Part shown: positions 13,226-25,602 of the stretch, in pieces
How the letters are laid out: each line of letters opens with the position of its first letter
How positions within the stretch are numbered: position 1 is the first letter of the stretch
From: Paramacrobiotus metropolitanus
Taxonomy: Eukaryota; Tardigrada; Eutardigrada; Parachela; Macrobiotidae
Assembly (NCBI RefSeq): GCF_019649055.1
Contig: NW_026570273.1
Location: 744,001 to 808,000 of the forward strand
Length of the DNA: 64,000 nucleotides
Direction of reading: 5' to 3'
Position numbers and translations under genes: made by a program
The notes under the pieces: generated by a model
What the model was told of the DNA's origin: nothing
The model's database searches: none
What the model saw: only the letters and a program-made list of their open reading frames with translations

Positions 13226-15800
13226 ATGGCGCGAATCGGCATGCTTACTTTTATGCGGATAATCGCCATTACATCGTTGGCTTCCGCGCAAAATCACACC
13301 ACCGATATCGTGACCGAGCAGAACACGCTCATCCGCCAAACCCTGGATAATTCGCGCTTCGAATCTGGGAAACCAGCCAGCGGCGCTTCCGTGGATCCAA
13401 GTCAACTCCGCCTTGTTGTCGTGGTGAGTACAAGCGCCATAAATCACAGCGTTTGTCATCATTACGTTGTTCATACAAATATGCAATACTGACAATGTAA
13501 ACTAGGAAAAACAGGGGCTTCATTTTAACGCATATTGCGCAAACAAGCGCTTCACTGCTCGGATACAGTCCGGTTGATTTTATGCCGACAGTACTCTTTG
13601 TGCCTATTTTTTGTTGATTTTATTAATAAATCTTGGACCACGAACGTCGCATTTCGACTTTTTCTGTTTGACATTTACAATTTCTATTCATATTACACAT
13701 CATAAGTACAAACTAAGTATCAAACGTTTTGGTACTTAGTCCCCACCCATCTGTTTTGGTCCAAAACAGATGAGTGATGACAGGACAGTAAGACAAGAAA
13801 AATACAGTAGAATTATACGATCAGCAGAAGAGCGTCGATTCACTTTTGAATCGACATATCGACTTATTAACGCTCACTACAATGATCACACAAAAACTCT
13901 TCTAGATACATCGTCATGCAGAGCGGACGCCGGTCTTCAGCATTCCCTGGGGCCGCAACGTCACCCGGCAATCGGCCATCCCAACCGATGCCCAGCTGAC
14001 TTCCCGCGGCGTCAAACAAATGTACGAGTACGGACAGTGGATACGGCGACGTTACCAGGCCTTCTTCGAGACCAACGATCGCATCCCGAGTCAGCGGATC
14101 ACCATCATCTCCTCACACACCGACCGCACCATCACCAGTGCGCAGGCCCTGGCTGCCGGGCTCCTTCCCACGGAGAACACGACCCGCCGCTGGGATTCGG
14201 AGCTAGGAAAATACTGGTATCCCATTCCAGTTTACGCGCAACCTTATCACGATGACCTGTACCTGTTTAATTATGACGACGCGGATTGCCCGCTGATGGG
14301 ACGGCTGCGGCGGACCATCAACGAAATGCCTCTGGCAAAGCAGCTGGAAGCCGAGCTGGCGGTACTTCATTGATAGCTAAAACAATTCAAATTACTAAGA
14401 AGATAGACACAGAACGTTCCTTTCACAGAACGATAAGGAGAAACTACTTAGAATGCTAACCCGCATTAAAAATTTCAATTATAATCTGAACTCACCCGTC
14501 GATTGAGAAACAATTTAAATTATTACAGTAAAATAAAAAACCATGATTACGAACAAAAATTTTTGTTATTTATTTTGAATCAAAAAGTACTTAACGTTCT
14601 TATTTGTTTATGATTTCGCTAATTGGACATAATTTAAATGTAAAACAGTCATACATTTTGAATTTATTAAAAACTTTGACAGGATTTCAAGCGTGCGATA
14701 ATGAAAGCATCCGGCATAGCAAACTACGATTTCTGGGGCACTACAACGGCCATCGAGGACGCCATGCGATACGCCTTGGAGTACCCGCAAACCAACGCTA
14801 TCCCGCCCTGGATGAACACCACCCTGTTGGACGCCATTGAACGGATCGCCGGCATGCGAATGCACCTGATTGCCGGCGGCAACGGCGACCGGCAACGGAC
14901 CCGCCTGAAGACCGGCCGGTTACTCGATGACATCTTTCACCGCATGGAGAAATCCACGAAGGACAATGCGCAGAATCTGCTGAAGATGGTCTTCTACTCT
15001 TGCGTAAGTCAAACCTGTCTTCCGCTTGAAAAACTGCTATCAAAACTAAAACAATGTCCACTCTTACAATGTAGCACGATGAAAACGTGAGCGCTATACT
15101 GGCGGCGTTGAATTTGTTTAATTATACCCTGAAAGGACCAAATTTTGGCATACCAGAATTTACGGTAAGACTTGCATACTGAAAAAACGCTTCAATCTGC
15201 TTTTGAATATTCACACGTCTTTACAGGCTTCAGTTATCTTTGAATTATTCAAAAATAATTCTGTGCGGATTTTATTGAAAAACAAGTACGGTGTTGTACA
15301 ATTCGGCTCGTGGCATTCGCGGTTCAATAAGAAGTTCGCGCTTTGTAGTGCTCAAGACGAATGCGGCGATCCAATTGTACTGCGACATCCGGAGTACTAC
15401 AGCGACTTCTGCCCGCTGCAGGAGCTGCGCCATATATTAGATGACGTCATCGTCAGTAAAAAACAGTTCGATGAAGAATGCAATTCTCTGCCAACCGGTT
15501 AGCATAACTAAATGCCGCTTAATAAGTTTTATCAGTTAGAAATTTTCGTTTGTTCGTCCTTTAGGAAGCTGGGCCACAACCGTTGCGCCGGCTACGCCGT
15601 TGCCTTCGACCCACATCGATAAGGTAAAAAATCCTAACGGTTTAGCACTGTACCTGTAATTCGAACACACCTATAAGGGGACAACTTTACCATTTACTCC
15701 GCGAAAACATTTAAGTAAGCGGTGTCATAAATTGCAGCTCATACGTGACAAACGCCGCGTCCGGCCGGGCAAAGGATTTCCGATGGACGTCAAAATATGA
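13226..15800 (+). CDS. Secreted histidine acid phosphatase, copy 1 (intact)
   Basis: Exons 13226-13423, 13906-14361, 14683-15003, 15075-15164, 15227-15285, 15349-15497, 15565-15623 and 15738-15800 join in phase to 1395 nt (464 residues). A signal peptide spans residues 1-21 (MARIGMLTFMRIIAITSLASA). The catalytic loop is RHAERTP (residues 69-75; family consensus RHGxRxP, Gly replaced by Ala). The second catalytic pair is HD at 326-327 (HDENVSAIL), the usual spacing from the first His. IISSHTDRTITSAQAL is the conserved middle block. Members hydrolyse phosphomonoesters outside the cell or in lysosomes. The tail is basic (LIRDKRRVRPGKGFP) and has no membrane helix, so the enzyme should be soluble. 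The 63-bp fifth intron has no in-frame stop, so a retained form would stay open. First of three tandem copies. Confidence 0.85.
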
Positions 15801-16161
15801 ATGAGTTGCATTTGACCACTTTGGCTTGATACTACAGTTGCGAACTAGTCCACTCAGTTCTCCCGGAAGAAAATGTTAGTTAGATTTAAAATCAGATGGT
15901 GTGCGCTGAATACAAACATGTTATAAGCACTGGCAAACCGGAAAAGCTCATGGACAAAACGTTGATATGTGACGTGACATTCGACCATTCCGGGATGTGA
16001 AAGCAACACGACAGTGCATACTCATTTCATTTACTGTTGTAAAAAAGCCGCGCTTCCGAACATCTTCTATTTATAAACAGCACTAGTTCACAAGCTAGAC
16101 GATATTCTGCCCATTCGACAGTTCGCTATAACCGCGACATTTAACTCATAAAATCCTCAAA

Positions 16162-18569
16162 ATGGCGCATAGCGGTAGGACAGTTTTTCTGCGGATAAGC
16201 CTTCTCGTAGCGCTTGTTTGCGCGCAAAATCGCAGCATTGAAATTGTAACCGAACAGAAGATGCTCATGCTCCACACACTGGACAATTCGCGCTCCGATT
16301 CCGTGAAGCCGGTCAGCCATACCTCCGTGGATCCCAACCAGCTCCGCCTTGTGGTCGTAGTAAGTAAGCTATGTATATCGCCAGTTACGGCATTTGTCAT
16401 TGTGATAAAAAAAATTAGATGCTTCGATCGTACGTATATGCGCGTCTCTGTTTGAATCCGATGCTTGCGATTTGTGCGCAGTGAATTTGCCGCTGTCGCG
16501 CACTATTTGCTGATTTTATTAGAGTATTGAAAATTCAAAACCGTCAACCGACTGGCCGATTTGGAATTTCCGCTTTTGCAGTCTTATACACCTGCTGTGC
16601 AATGGATCGAAGAATCAATAATAATTTCGATCAATGGATTGATGCATTTCATGTTAATGCAGTTATTTTTGAACGATTCATACAGGTGCAACGCCACGCT
16701 GAGCGAATGCCGGTCTTCAGCGTCCCTTGGGGCCGCAACGTCAGCCGGCAGTCGGCCTTTCCCACCGACGCCCAGTTGACTTCCCGAGGTGTCAAACAGA
16801 TGTACCGCTTCGGGCAGTGGATGCGGCGACGTTATCAGACCTTCTTCGAGACCAACGATCGCATCCCCAGTCAGCGGATCACCATCATCTCCTCACACAC
16901 CGACCGCACCATCACCAGTGCGCAGGCGCTCGGCCGCCGGGCTCCTGCCGCCGGAGAACAGCACCAGGCGCTGGGATTCGGAGCTGGGCAAATACTGGAA
17001 TCCGATTCCGGTTTATGCGCAACCTTATCACGATGACCTGTACCTGTTTAATTATGACGACGCGGATTGTCCGCTGATGGGACGGCTGCGGCGGACCATC
17101 AACGAAATGCCTCTGGCAAAGCAGCTGGAAACCGAACTGACGGTACCAGACTAACCGCTGAGTTGCAAACTCCAATATCTACGAGTTTTCAGTGTTAATT
17201 TTCTTCTGATATTAAGAAATTTTCGACAAAGCTTCGTTCAGTATAACTTGCCCCAGCTAATATTTACTGAATGCGTCTCCACTAAATCAAAATGAAATTA
17301 ACGTATGGTTTCAACATTCTTTTGGAAAATTTCCCATATGTCTTTCCGAAATTAGGGTTTGAATTTCGGGTGAATTGCTCACGCTAACGTTGGATTTTTT
17401 TATGTAAATAAACACCAACTGAATTTTGGACAGGACTTCAAGCACGCGATGATGAAGGCATCCGGGATCGGAAACTACGATTTCTGGGGCACCACAACGG
17501 CCATCGAGGATGCCTTGCGTTACGCTATGGAGTACCCGGAAATCAACGCCATCCCGCCCTGGATGAACGCCACGTTGTTGGAGGCTATTGAGCGGATTGC
17601 CGGCATGCGGATGCATCTGATTGTCGGCGGGAACGGCGACCGACAGCGGACACGCCTGAAGATCGGCCGCCTGCTTGATGACGTTTTTGGCCGAATGGAG
17701 AAAGCCGCCCAGGACCATCCGCAGAATCTGCTGAAAATGGTCTTCTACTCTTGCGTAAGCTGAAGTAATTTCTCGCCTGTATATTGTGAACTGGAAAAGA
17801 TACACTGTTGATCAATTCCTTTTGGTGCAGCATGATGAAAACATCGGTGGGTTACCGGCGGCTTTTAAACTTATTCAATTATACACTGAAAGGGCCAAAT
17901 TTCGGCATACCGGATTTTACCGTAAGGTTCTTATAGTAATATTATGCATTTAAAGCTTCAACAATCGGACTGTCAATGTGCCGTGTTTTCAAATACAGGC
18001 GTCGGTTATTTTTGAATTATTCAAAAATAATTCTGTTCGGATTCTACTAAAAAACAAGTAAGCTGTGCAAAAAATCTGATCATGAGATGCATTTATATGA
18101 GTGCATGAGATATGAGATGCATTAAATTTATTTTTCTTCAGTGCTCAGGATGAGTACGCTGATCCCATTATATATATCGTGGCATCCTGAGTGCGGTACG
18201 GATTTTTGCCCGTTGCGGGAGCTGCGGTATTTGCTGAAAGACGTAATAGTCAGTAGAAAACAGTTCGATGAGGATTGCAGTTCTTCACCAGCTACTGAAA
18301 GTTAGTATACTGTGAAGTGCGCGCAGTAATTTTGCTGGTTAGCATTATAATTTCTTGTTTGCGTCGTAGAACGCAACCCACAACCGTTGCTCCAACGACA
18401 CCGCTAACTCCTACTCACATCGACAGGGTACGACATTGCCAGCGCCGGCAAATAAGTGCAAATAATAAAGAAATTGCTTTCTAATAAGAAACTGTGTTAA
18501 TTACAGCTCATACAGGACAAACGCCGCGGTCGACCCGTCCCCGGATTTCCCATCGGCGTCAGAACGTGA
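16162..18569 (+). pseudogene. Histidine acid phosphatase copy 2, frameshifted
   Basis: The exon plan is that of copy 1: 16162-16359, 16686-17142, 17434-17754, 17831-17921, 17999-18057, 18142 to about 18300, about 18370-18428, 18507-18569. A signal peptide (MAHSGRTVFLRISLLVALVCA), RHAERMP (Pro kept, Thr changed to Met) and HDEN are still visible. Against copy 1, exon 2 has one extra base at about 16930, exon 4 one extra base at about 17870, exon 6 four extra bases in a TATATATA run at about 18170, and exon 7 is one base short at its start. These break the protein after the first catalytic loop. Splice sites are preserved and exons 2 and 3 are very similar to copy 1, so the duplication looks young. 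Sequencing errors are possible but four independent ones are unlikely. Confidence 0.8.
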
Positions 18570-19155
18570 ATGCAAGACCAGTTGATTATCCATGTTGGCG
18601 AATTAGTCAGCGCAATTTTCCAAAAATTAGAAAGTTAGATGTTAATCGAGTTTGCGGAAATGAACAAAGCCGATGCACCGTCATTTAGCCGGAAAAGCAA
18701 TTTAGAACTTGTGGCGTAATGTTCGGTTGCATAAGTATGTTGCTGTTTTTTCTCTGTGCATGCTCGTATTATCGGATGTTGATGTGCGAGTGTGTGAGTC
18801 AGAGCAACAGTGTTCCTTATCGTGTGTTGCACATTCTTTTCAACGTAAACGCATCCACACGGAAGCCGACAGTTTAAATGATTGCAAATAAAGTACTACT
18901 ATAGCCCACATTTTAATTTTCATATTCGGAAACGTGCAGCAAACTGCCGGCGTGCATATTTCTCATCAGCCAAAATCTGTACCCAGCAAGGATTTCAAGT
19001 GGATGATACTTGAAAACAGTTGCTTTGCATGGAAGTCGTTCACTCCGATTCGACTTGCGGATTATCGAACCCTGTCATCCTTTCACGCCGGTATTCTGGT
19101 TTCCGGCCCGAAGAACCTGAGTTTCGTAATATAAGAAGAAGAACCTTCCGACGTG
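18570..19155. other. Spacer between phosphatase copies 2 and 3
   Basis: No supported gene. It should contain the promoter of copy 3 and the 3' end of copy 2. Confidence 0.4.
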
Positions 19156-22081
19156 ATGTACGCTGTAGTGTGTTTCTTGGTGTTGGCGGCGGTCAAGTGG
19201 GCAGCGTGCCAAAACACCGATCAGTATAACCAGTATACTCAGAGCTTGTTTCCGGATGGTAGCAGCGGCGGTACCTACGCTCCGTACATAGAGACTACAG
19301 CATATTCCAGTGCCAGCTATTCCGATTATACTGTCCCAACTACTGGTGTGAATGTTGCTGATGTGGAGCGCGCGGATGTGAGGATACAGAATGATTCGTT
19401 GCCTATATCAAACACTGAAGCGTCCGTTAGCCTGGATGAGCTATTACTTGTACAAGTGGTAAGCCGCCAGCGTCGCAGCAGATCTGCACACAACCGGCAA
19501 CGTATACTCTTTCCACAATTTTCGATAAAATCATAAAAAATTAATCTATTTTTGAAATTAATAAGTAAATTAAATTGTAAATAAAATTTTTGAGTAAATT
19601 AAATTAGCTTAATAGCATATGTTTTATTCTTTTGATCACATTTTTATGATAATTTTACATCATATCGCATTGGTATCCGTTTATAAAAATCTTCGCAACG
19701 TGTCTCGTGAATTTTGCGAGCTGCTTTAGTAAGGCTGCTTTTGCTATAATAAAAAAAAACGCTGCAAAAGTGTACAAATAATGCAGTAACCAGAAATCAC
19801 CATATTTTTTAAATGCGTTTTAACTATTGTTATATTTATTTGCTTTTCGTTTGTTATGACGGGTGCATACTACAAGAAAACCCCAACTAAATTGCTGGGG
19901 AAAACCCCAGCTACACATTCTGATTTATTAACTGATTCGTGCAACTGGATCATGAAATCTCGTTACCCGGCTTGCCTGCATGTTCGCACAATCTTAATTG
20001 TTTTGTAATTTGACTAAAAGGTTCATCGCCATGGAGAGCGCACATCCCTCTTCCAAATTCCCACCGCCGGCGAGGTACAACGCCAGAACAGTCCCTCCAT
20101 CGAAGCCCAGCTGACCTCCAACGGGATCCGACAAATGTACGAATACGGACAATTTATCCGCACCCGATACCACGCTTTCTTCGAGGACGGGGAGCGCGCA
20201 TCCAGTCAACGTATTAAAGTGATTTCCTCAGCCACCGATCGGACGATTAAGAGCGCCCAGGCCCTCATCGCCGGGCTGTTGCCGCCTAACGGTACGCGGC
20301 GCCAATGGAATACTCCGCTGGGAGAATACTGGAATCCATTTCCGGTGTACACGCGACCGCGCCATCATGATGCGCTACTGCTGAACTACGACATGGACTG
20401 TCCGGAATTTGCTAAGTTGCGCAACAGTATTGGGGAATTGCCGGCCGCTAAATTACTGCAGAATGAATTGCAGGTATTCTCGTACCGTCAGAATTATACA
20501 ACGAAAAAGGCATTCGACGTTTTTAAATAGTGTTGTTGTCTACCTCGCATATAAATCGTAAGATAACGAATTTTTGCACTGAGATAACTAATTCGGCTTG
20601 TACTTCAATTATTCTGAAAACTGTTGGGTTAAAGAAATATTTAATCCAACAAAAACATGAATGGATTAAGTAACAGTATTATAATCCATTTTTTATTTAC
20701 TGTGCTATCAGCTATTCGTTAGCTTCGATTTAATTAATCTGCGTTTATTCTACGAGTTATCAATTTTATTAGTCCTTAAAGCTTGCGCAGTGATAGAGGT
20801 TACTTTAAATTCCATGTTGATTTCAGGGATTTAAGGAAAATGTGATCAAAGCAACCGATGTCATGGAATACAACTTTTTCGAAACCACTACTCGCATCCA
20901 CGACGCGTTGCTGCATCAACAGCGTTACGCCAACGATAGCAGTTACCCGAAATGGATGAATCAAAGCCTGTACGACACCATGGACCGCATTGTCAATATG
21001 CGAATGCACTTGATTGTACGATTAATTATCTCTTTCACACGAGTAAATACGGCACTTGCCGACGGTAGTTAAGGTTACATCACTGCAGGCCGGCGGAAAC
21101 CGGGATCGGGTACGGACTCGCTTCCGCGTGGGACATTTGCTTAAAGAGATCGTCGACCGAATGAACACGGCCGGCCAAGCGTATAAAACTGGGAAGTCGA
21201 ACGAGCTGAAGATGGTTCTTTATTCTGGTGTAAGAATCACGCAACTGTAAATTGTCGCTTTGAAATTTAAAAAAAAACACGACCGTTGCTTAGCACGACG
21301 AAAACGTTGCTGGGATTTTGGCGGCGTTGGATTTGTTCAATTATACAGTGGCTGGACCCAACTTCGGCGTCCCAAAATTTACGGTAAGTCTCACCACAAC
21401 GATTTGCATCGGGTACTGCTTGATCGCAACTCTGTAGGCTTCCATCATTTTTGAATACTTCCGGAATAATACAGTGAGGGTTCTTTTCAAAAACGAGTAA
21501 GCTTACATCGCCTGAAATTAGTGAAGTTGATCAAGAGCTGCAGTTTACAAAATGACCTTTGTAGTCCCGACAACATGGCCGCCGACCCGAAAATTCTCGA
21601 TCCGCCGCACTGCGGTATCTACTGTCCATTAGATGCATTCACCGACCAGATTCGTGACCTTGATGGTTGGGAGAAGCGGAGTGGAAAGAAGAATGCGGGC
21701 TGAATAACTTCACTAGCAACGCAAACCATTCAACTACCACTGGTTCGAAGACTGGAATTTCATCTGAGAATGTGGAACACCTAAACTGAAGTTTTCTTTC
21801 CCTTTCATGTAGGCGTTATTGGCCTTCCGGAATCCATCATCATTGCCGGTGTACTGGTGGCTTTCTGCCTCCTTCTTTTAGTGGCGGCGATTGTTGGTGT
21901 GTGCCATTGGAGGATGCGACGCGTGACCTATCACCAGGCCTCACCGGTATTTGCCCAACCCCTGCGCAGTTCAGCACCCAAAGACGTGGAGAATGCTCCG
22001 CCGTCCCCGTTGGTGTATGTGCGTCCCAGTCAAAAGCTGCTGAATGCGGTGGAAAATGGTGTGCATGATTCACGGTTGTGA
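19156..22081 (+). CDS. Histidine acid phosphatase copy 3 with C-terminal membrane anchor; possible frameshift before the anchor
   Basis: Exons 19156-19458, 20021-20473, 20827-21015, 21089-21229, 21294-21383, 21438-21496, 21565-21742, 21813-22081. The ATG at 19156 starts a signal peptide (MYAVVCFLVLAAVKWAACQ). Then come a Ser/Thr/Tyr-rich segment, the loop RHGERTS (residues 104-110; Ser in place of Pro) and HD at 363-364. Copy 3 splits the exon that is single in copies 1 and 2 with an extra 73-bp intron. The last exon encodes one helix (IIIAGVLVAFCLLLLVAAIV) and a cytoplasmic tail, as in lysosomal acid phosphatase. Exon 7 is two bases long relative to copy 1 near 21662-21668. Read straight, the protein stops at TGA 21701-21703 before the anchor; with the shift it joins the anchor in phase. 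I cannot tell mutation from error. AATAAA lies at 22407. Confidence 0.75.
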
Positions 22082-22406
22082 ACAGCATTGGTCCTGTAGC
22101 TTTAAAATGCATGGCTGATAATTACTCAAAGAACCTTAAAAATACTTAACGAAGGACACCAACGCAGTAAGCGCAAGGTATACGCTAGAAATGACTAACG
22201 CCCAAGAAGATGCCCATTACCAAGCGGAATGATTTAAATTTTCTGTATCTAATAATATTTGAAATTTATTTATTGTGCAATCTGGTTTGGGCAACCTTCG
22301 ACCGCTATATGTAGGCAATGTTTAATAATAATGCAGGTCGGTTTCTGTCACAAATCGACACATATTGTTATGGTTTTCAAACCGTTTTCCCGCACCGGTT
22401 TGGTTG

Positions 22407-22412
22407 AATAAA
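22407..22412 (+). terminator. Poly(A) signal AATAAA of phosphatase copy 3
   Basis: AATAAA about 325 bp past the TGA of the anchor exon, in an AT-rich context. Confidence 0.4.
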
Positions 22413-22700
22413 TTTTTTATTTAAGTAATCTCAATTGTGGCTGTCAACTGGAAGCGCAGACAGAAGTATCGATCATTCTGTGACATTTCCCAGTTCAAAC
22501 TGCGGAACGAGCCCCTACATCTAAGAGTGACAACTACTAAGAGTTTATTTACGAAGTCCAACACGCAGACAAGCTGATGTCACCTACGGAATAAAAGAAG
22601 GGCATACAGGTAAAGCAGAGTACAGTAATCGAAGCCAACTTTGTACGCCACATGAAACGAAATATGGAAGTGGAGTTAAAGTACCGATCCGAGGAGCTAA

Positions 22701-22800
22701 ATCCAAGCAGTGCCGCTCTACAGTAGTATAGGCTTCTGGCAAAGCTTCTGGTATAGCTTCGCCAGAAGCCTATACTACTGTAGAGCGGCACTGATCCAAG
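22701..22800. mobile_element. 86-bp palindromic mini-element, hAT-like ends, 7-bp target duplication
   Basis: Two perfect 33-bp inverted arms, 22708-22740 and 22761-22793, each starting CAGTGCCGCTCTACAG at its outer edge, enclose a 20-bp spacer. ATCCAAG stands directly outside both arms (22701-22707 and 22794-22800), a clean target-site duplication. CAGTG ends and a 7-8 bp duplication suit the hAT superfamily. No coding capacity. Confidence 0.75.
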
Positions 22801-24426
22801 ACAAGTCATATACACTATACAGTATACGAGTACCTTTAAAGTCATATGTACAAGTACTGCAAGCATAGACTGCGGCAGCTTAACATCAAGCGTAGTCATC
22901 TATAATTATCGACTGTAATTATTTTTATGTATTATTTATGAGTTTTCTGTGTTTTTTGCGTCATTATCATTTTATTAACGTTATCATGTGTGTTTTTCCG
23001 GTTGTTTGCCATTAACAGTGCAAGTACAATTGTGTCATCACCGATCCCTGTTTACTATGTTGGATTTTATCCCTAATCCAATGCGCAGCTACATACGAAC
23101 AGTGTTCCTGGCTCCTTATAGGACCGCTTCCAGCTCTCTCAGAGGAAAGAAACTAAATACATACATTAATAAAACTTGCAAGGTATACGATTGATATTAA
23201 CTCATTGTTTCCCTTTTGCGTAAATTCAGACATGATCTCACAAATGCATGGGGGCATAAATGAAGCCGAGAAAATTTTCAGGACGAATATCAGTTAGACT
23301 TGCATCTGTCATCACTTAGTGCCTTAGAGCAGGGCCCAGGCGAAGGTCTCCTCTATTCTAATTGTGGTAATAATGCACAAGTGGGCCAATGTAACTTAAA
23401 GGGGAGTTTTTGGGTTGAAAGTGAGGAAGGCGAAAATGCTGCATATTTGCCGAGCTGCGTTAATGCAAAGCTGCAGACATGCTAGAATGCCGCGTTCAGC
23501 AAGGACTGAAATAGTGTCCAATTGTCCATTAATGGACACAACGCGGCGGGTTGCGAGACTGTATGATTGCGGACTTGCCGAGCTGCGGACTTGCGGATGC
23601 GGTTTTACCGGATTGCGGTGCTACCGGAATGGCGAGATTTGTGGTGTTGTTGAGACTTAACGAGACAGGTAACCACCAGACAACGCCCTAAGATGTAAAA
23701 TTGAGAAGCATTGCAGGGTACGTACGTGAATGTGCGTCCGTATGTGACTTAAAAATTTTTTACGTATACAAGTTTGTAAGTAAATTCAGTTATGAAGTTC
23801 AGGCTTTGTGAACTATAAATTATTTGCGGCTGCGCCGTAACTTTATCAAAACTTTGTAATGCCTTTGCTTGATTCTTGAATGCAAGTTCTATCAATTGCA
23901 GTTTCCTCTCATGCTGATGTTCAGCAGCCACGAAAACCGAAGTTTTCGAAAGTGGCACGCCTGTTCGTGTCGTGAGACTTGCAGACAGCGGATCAAGAAC
24001 CTGAACAACGTACAGAAGAGGAAGAGATATGATAACGGAAAGGTGAAGTTTGCTCATGGTAAGTTGTAAAACTTTACTACACAATATGGAAAACCATAAC
24101 ATTAAATTCATTATTAGGTCACAAGAGCGTTTTCCGAAAGTATCTGTAACTGCATATACGCAATAGGTAAGTCTCAAGTGTATTCATTTTTTTTAGCGCC
24201 GACCCACAAATCGTCAGTTCCCCGCATGAAAATTTTATCTGTTCGTTTCCCTTAAAATCTAAATTGACTTTAATTTTTGGCATGACAATTTACTCTACAG
24301 AAATCAGAACTCCTGAAAGGTGCTATTACGAGCATGCGCATAAAATATACTACATACAATCTTGATAGGTGAACTGCACTTTTCGAATTACTACATTTAC
24401 GAGTCTATAGACAGTCGAAATCTACT
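22801..24426. other. No gene seen
   Basis: This holds only short frames without motif or splice support. A 16-bp perfect palindrome (TGTCCATTAATGGACA) lies at 23523-23538, within a stretch (23410-23640) of repeated GCGGACTTGC/GCCGAGCTGCG-like words. Confidence 0.35.
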
Positions 24427-25602
24427 CTACATTTGCACTGCGGTGAATTCTCCTAAAACATTAATGCGATTCCATCGGCAAGAACTCGGAATACTGATGT
24501 CGGTGCGTCCAGTTGGTTCATCCGTGGAGTAGCACGATTGGAATCGTCCCAGGAATATCTTAAATCCTTTCCGGTAGTTTCTGTTCAGCATAAACAACAA
24601 TAAAGGATTTATTAAGGAGTTGGACCAAATTACCGCCGGTATTGCAAAGCCACTGTAACCGTACGATCCATTGCAACTGGATGTCAGGAGATACTTCTTC
24701 TGCAACAATGTCGCCAGACCGTCCTCCCCTTGTCCCATTTGATAAAAATGACTAACAACGCTCGGCATCACGCAGCCAAACAACACCAACAGGATCACGA
24801 CAAACACCCTAATTGAACGGAATTCGGGGCTGTCTGCCACCCGTCGGGCGATGTTTTTTTTCGACCTAGTTTCAGGCAGTAAAACGGCGTTATTGACACG
24901 CCGTCGAAGAGCATCCGCTAGCTGTATTCGCCGGTAGGCCACAAAAATCATGTGCCCATACATTGCGAAGGTAATGCACAATGGAGCAATGTTCTGCCCT
25001 ATCACGTCAATAGCGTTGACCGCGAGTTGCAAACAGACAACACAAACGCAGGGTTTCTGCATGAGGCGCGTGCACGTATCATTGGTTTGGAAGTGGTACG
25101 GATACAAACCGAATGTGGAGGGAATGAACAATTTTGCGTAAGTGAACAGGGTGGGAAATATCCAGCATAAAAATATGGCGGGAATGAGCAATGATCGGAC
25201 CCATCTCCGATGGAAGCTGGGATGGAAAAGGCGGACGTGTCGTTCCACTGAGATCGCTGCGGCATGGGCCAAACTTGTGGCGTTGAAGTATTCACTGGCA
25301 GCTATAAAGAACTGGCAGAAAGTGTGCCCCGCCGACCAGCAGTCATCCTGGAGCCAAAAACGAATCCGTAGAGGAATAATGATGGAGCATAGTCCGAAAT
25401 CGGCCACAGCATCGGATATTAACAGCAAATTTGGAAAGGTCCGCAACTTTCTGGCGCTTAAAATCGACGCACAAAAACTGAAATTAGCTAAAAAAGCGGC
25501 GGCTGGAATGATGTAGACAACGTAATAGGGCGTGAGCTCAGCTCGTTGAGTGCATGCACAGTCTAGTTGTGGGTCCCAAAAAGTGTTAATGTCGACCGCC
25601 AT
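24427..25602 (-). CDS. Rhodopsin-like (class A) G-protein-coupled receptor, intronless
   Basis: A single 391-residue frame starts at the ATG at 25602. Seven hydrophobic segments are visible: about 25-49, 57-79, 95-119, 136-158, 187-222, 264-286 and 315-339. Helix 2 carries LLISDAVADFG (the LAxAD site). Helix 3 ends ERH (120-122) in place of DRY. Helix 6 has FGCVMP where CWxP is usual. Helix 7 ends NSLINPLLLF, matching NPxxY with Phe/Leu changes. Candidate disulfide cysteines are C88 or C96 and C177. The loop between helices 5 and 6 is basic (ALRRRVNNAV...RSKKNIARR), as in G-protein contacts. The ligand cannot be read from sequence. Lack of introns fits a retroposed or lineage-expanded receptor. 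The frame is unbroken. Confidence 0.88.
   Translation of the reverse strand: MAVDINTFWDPQLDCACTQRAELTPYYVVYIIPAAAFLANFSFCASILSARKLRTFPNLLLISDAVADFGLCSIIIPLRIRFWLQDDCWSAGHTFCQFFIAASEYFNATSLAHAAAISVERHVRLFHPSFHRRWVRSLLIPAIFLCWIFPTLFTYAKLFIPSTFGLYPYHFQTNDTCTRLMQKPCVCVVCLQLAVNAIDVIGQNIAPLCITFAMYGHMIFVAYRRIQLADALRRRVNNAVLLPETRSKKNIARRVADSPEFRSIRVFVVILLVLFGCVMPSVVSHFYQMGQGEDGLATLLQKKYLLTSSCNGSYGYSGFAIPAVIWSNSLINPLLLFMLNRNYRKGFKIFLGRFQSCYSTDEPTGRTDISIPSSCRWNRINVLGEFTAVQM

Noticed and set aside
23410-23640. Cys-rich 81-codon frame
   Set aside because: It lies in a region of short GC-rich word repeats, lacks a splice context, and looks like repeat translation.
25142-25516. 124-codon plus-strand frame
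   Set aside because: It lies antisense within the GPCR and shows no motif of its own.
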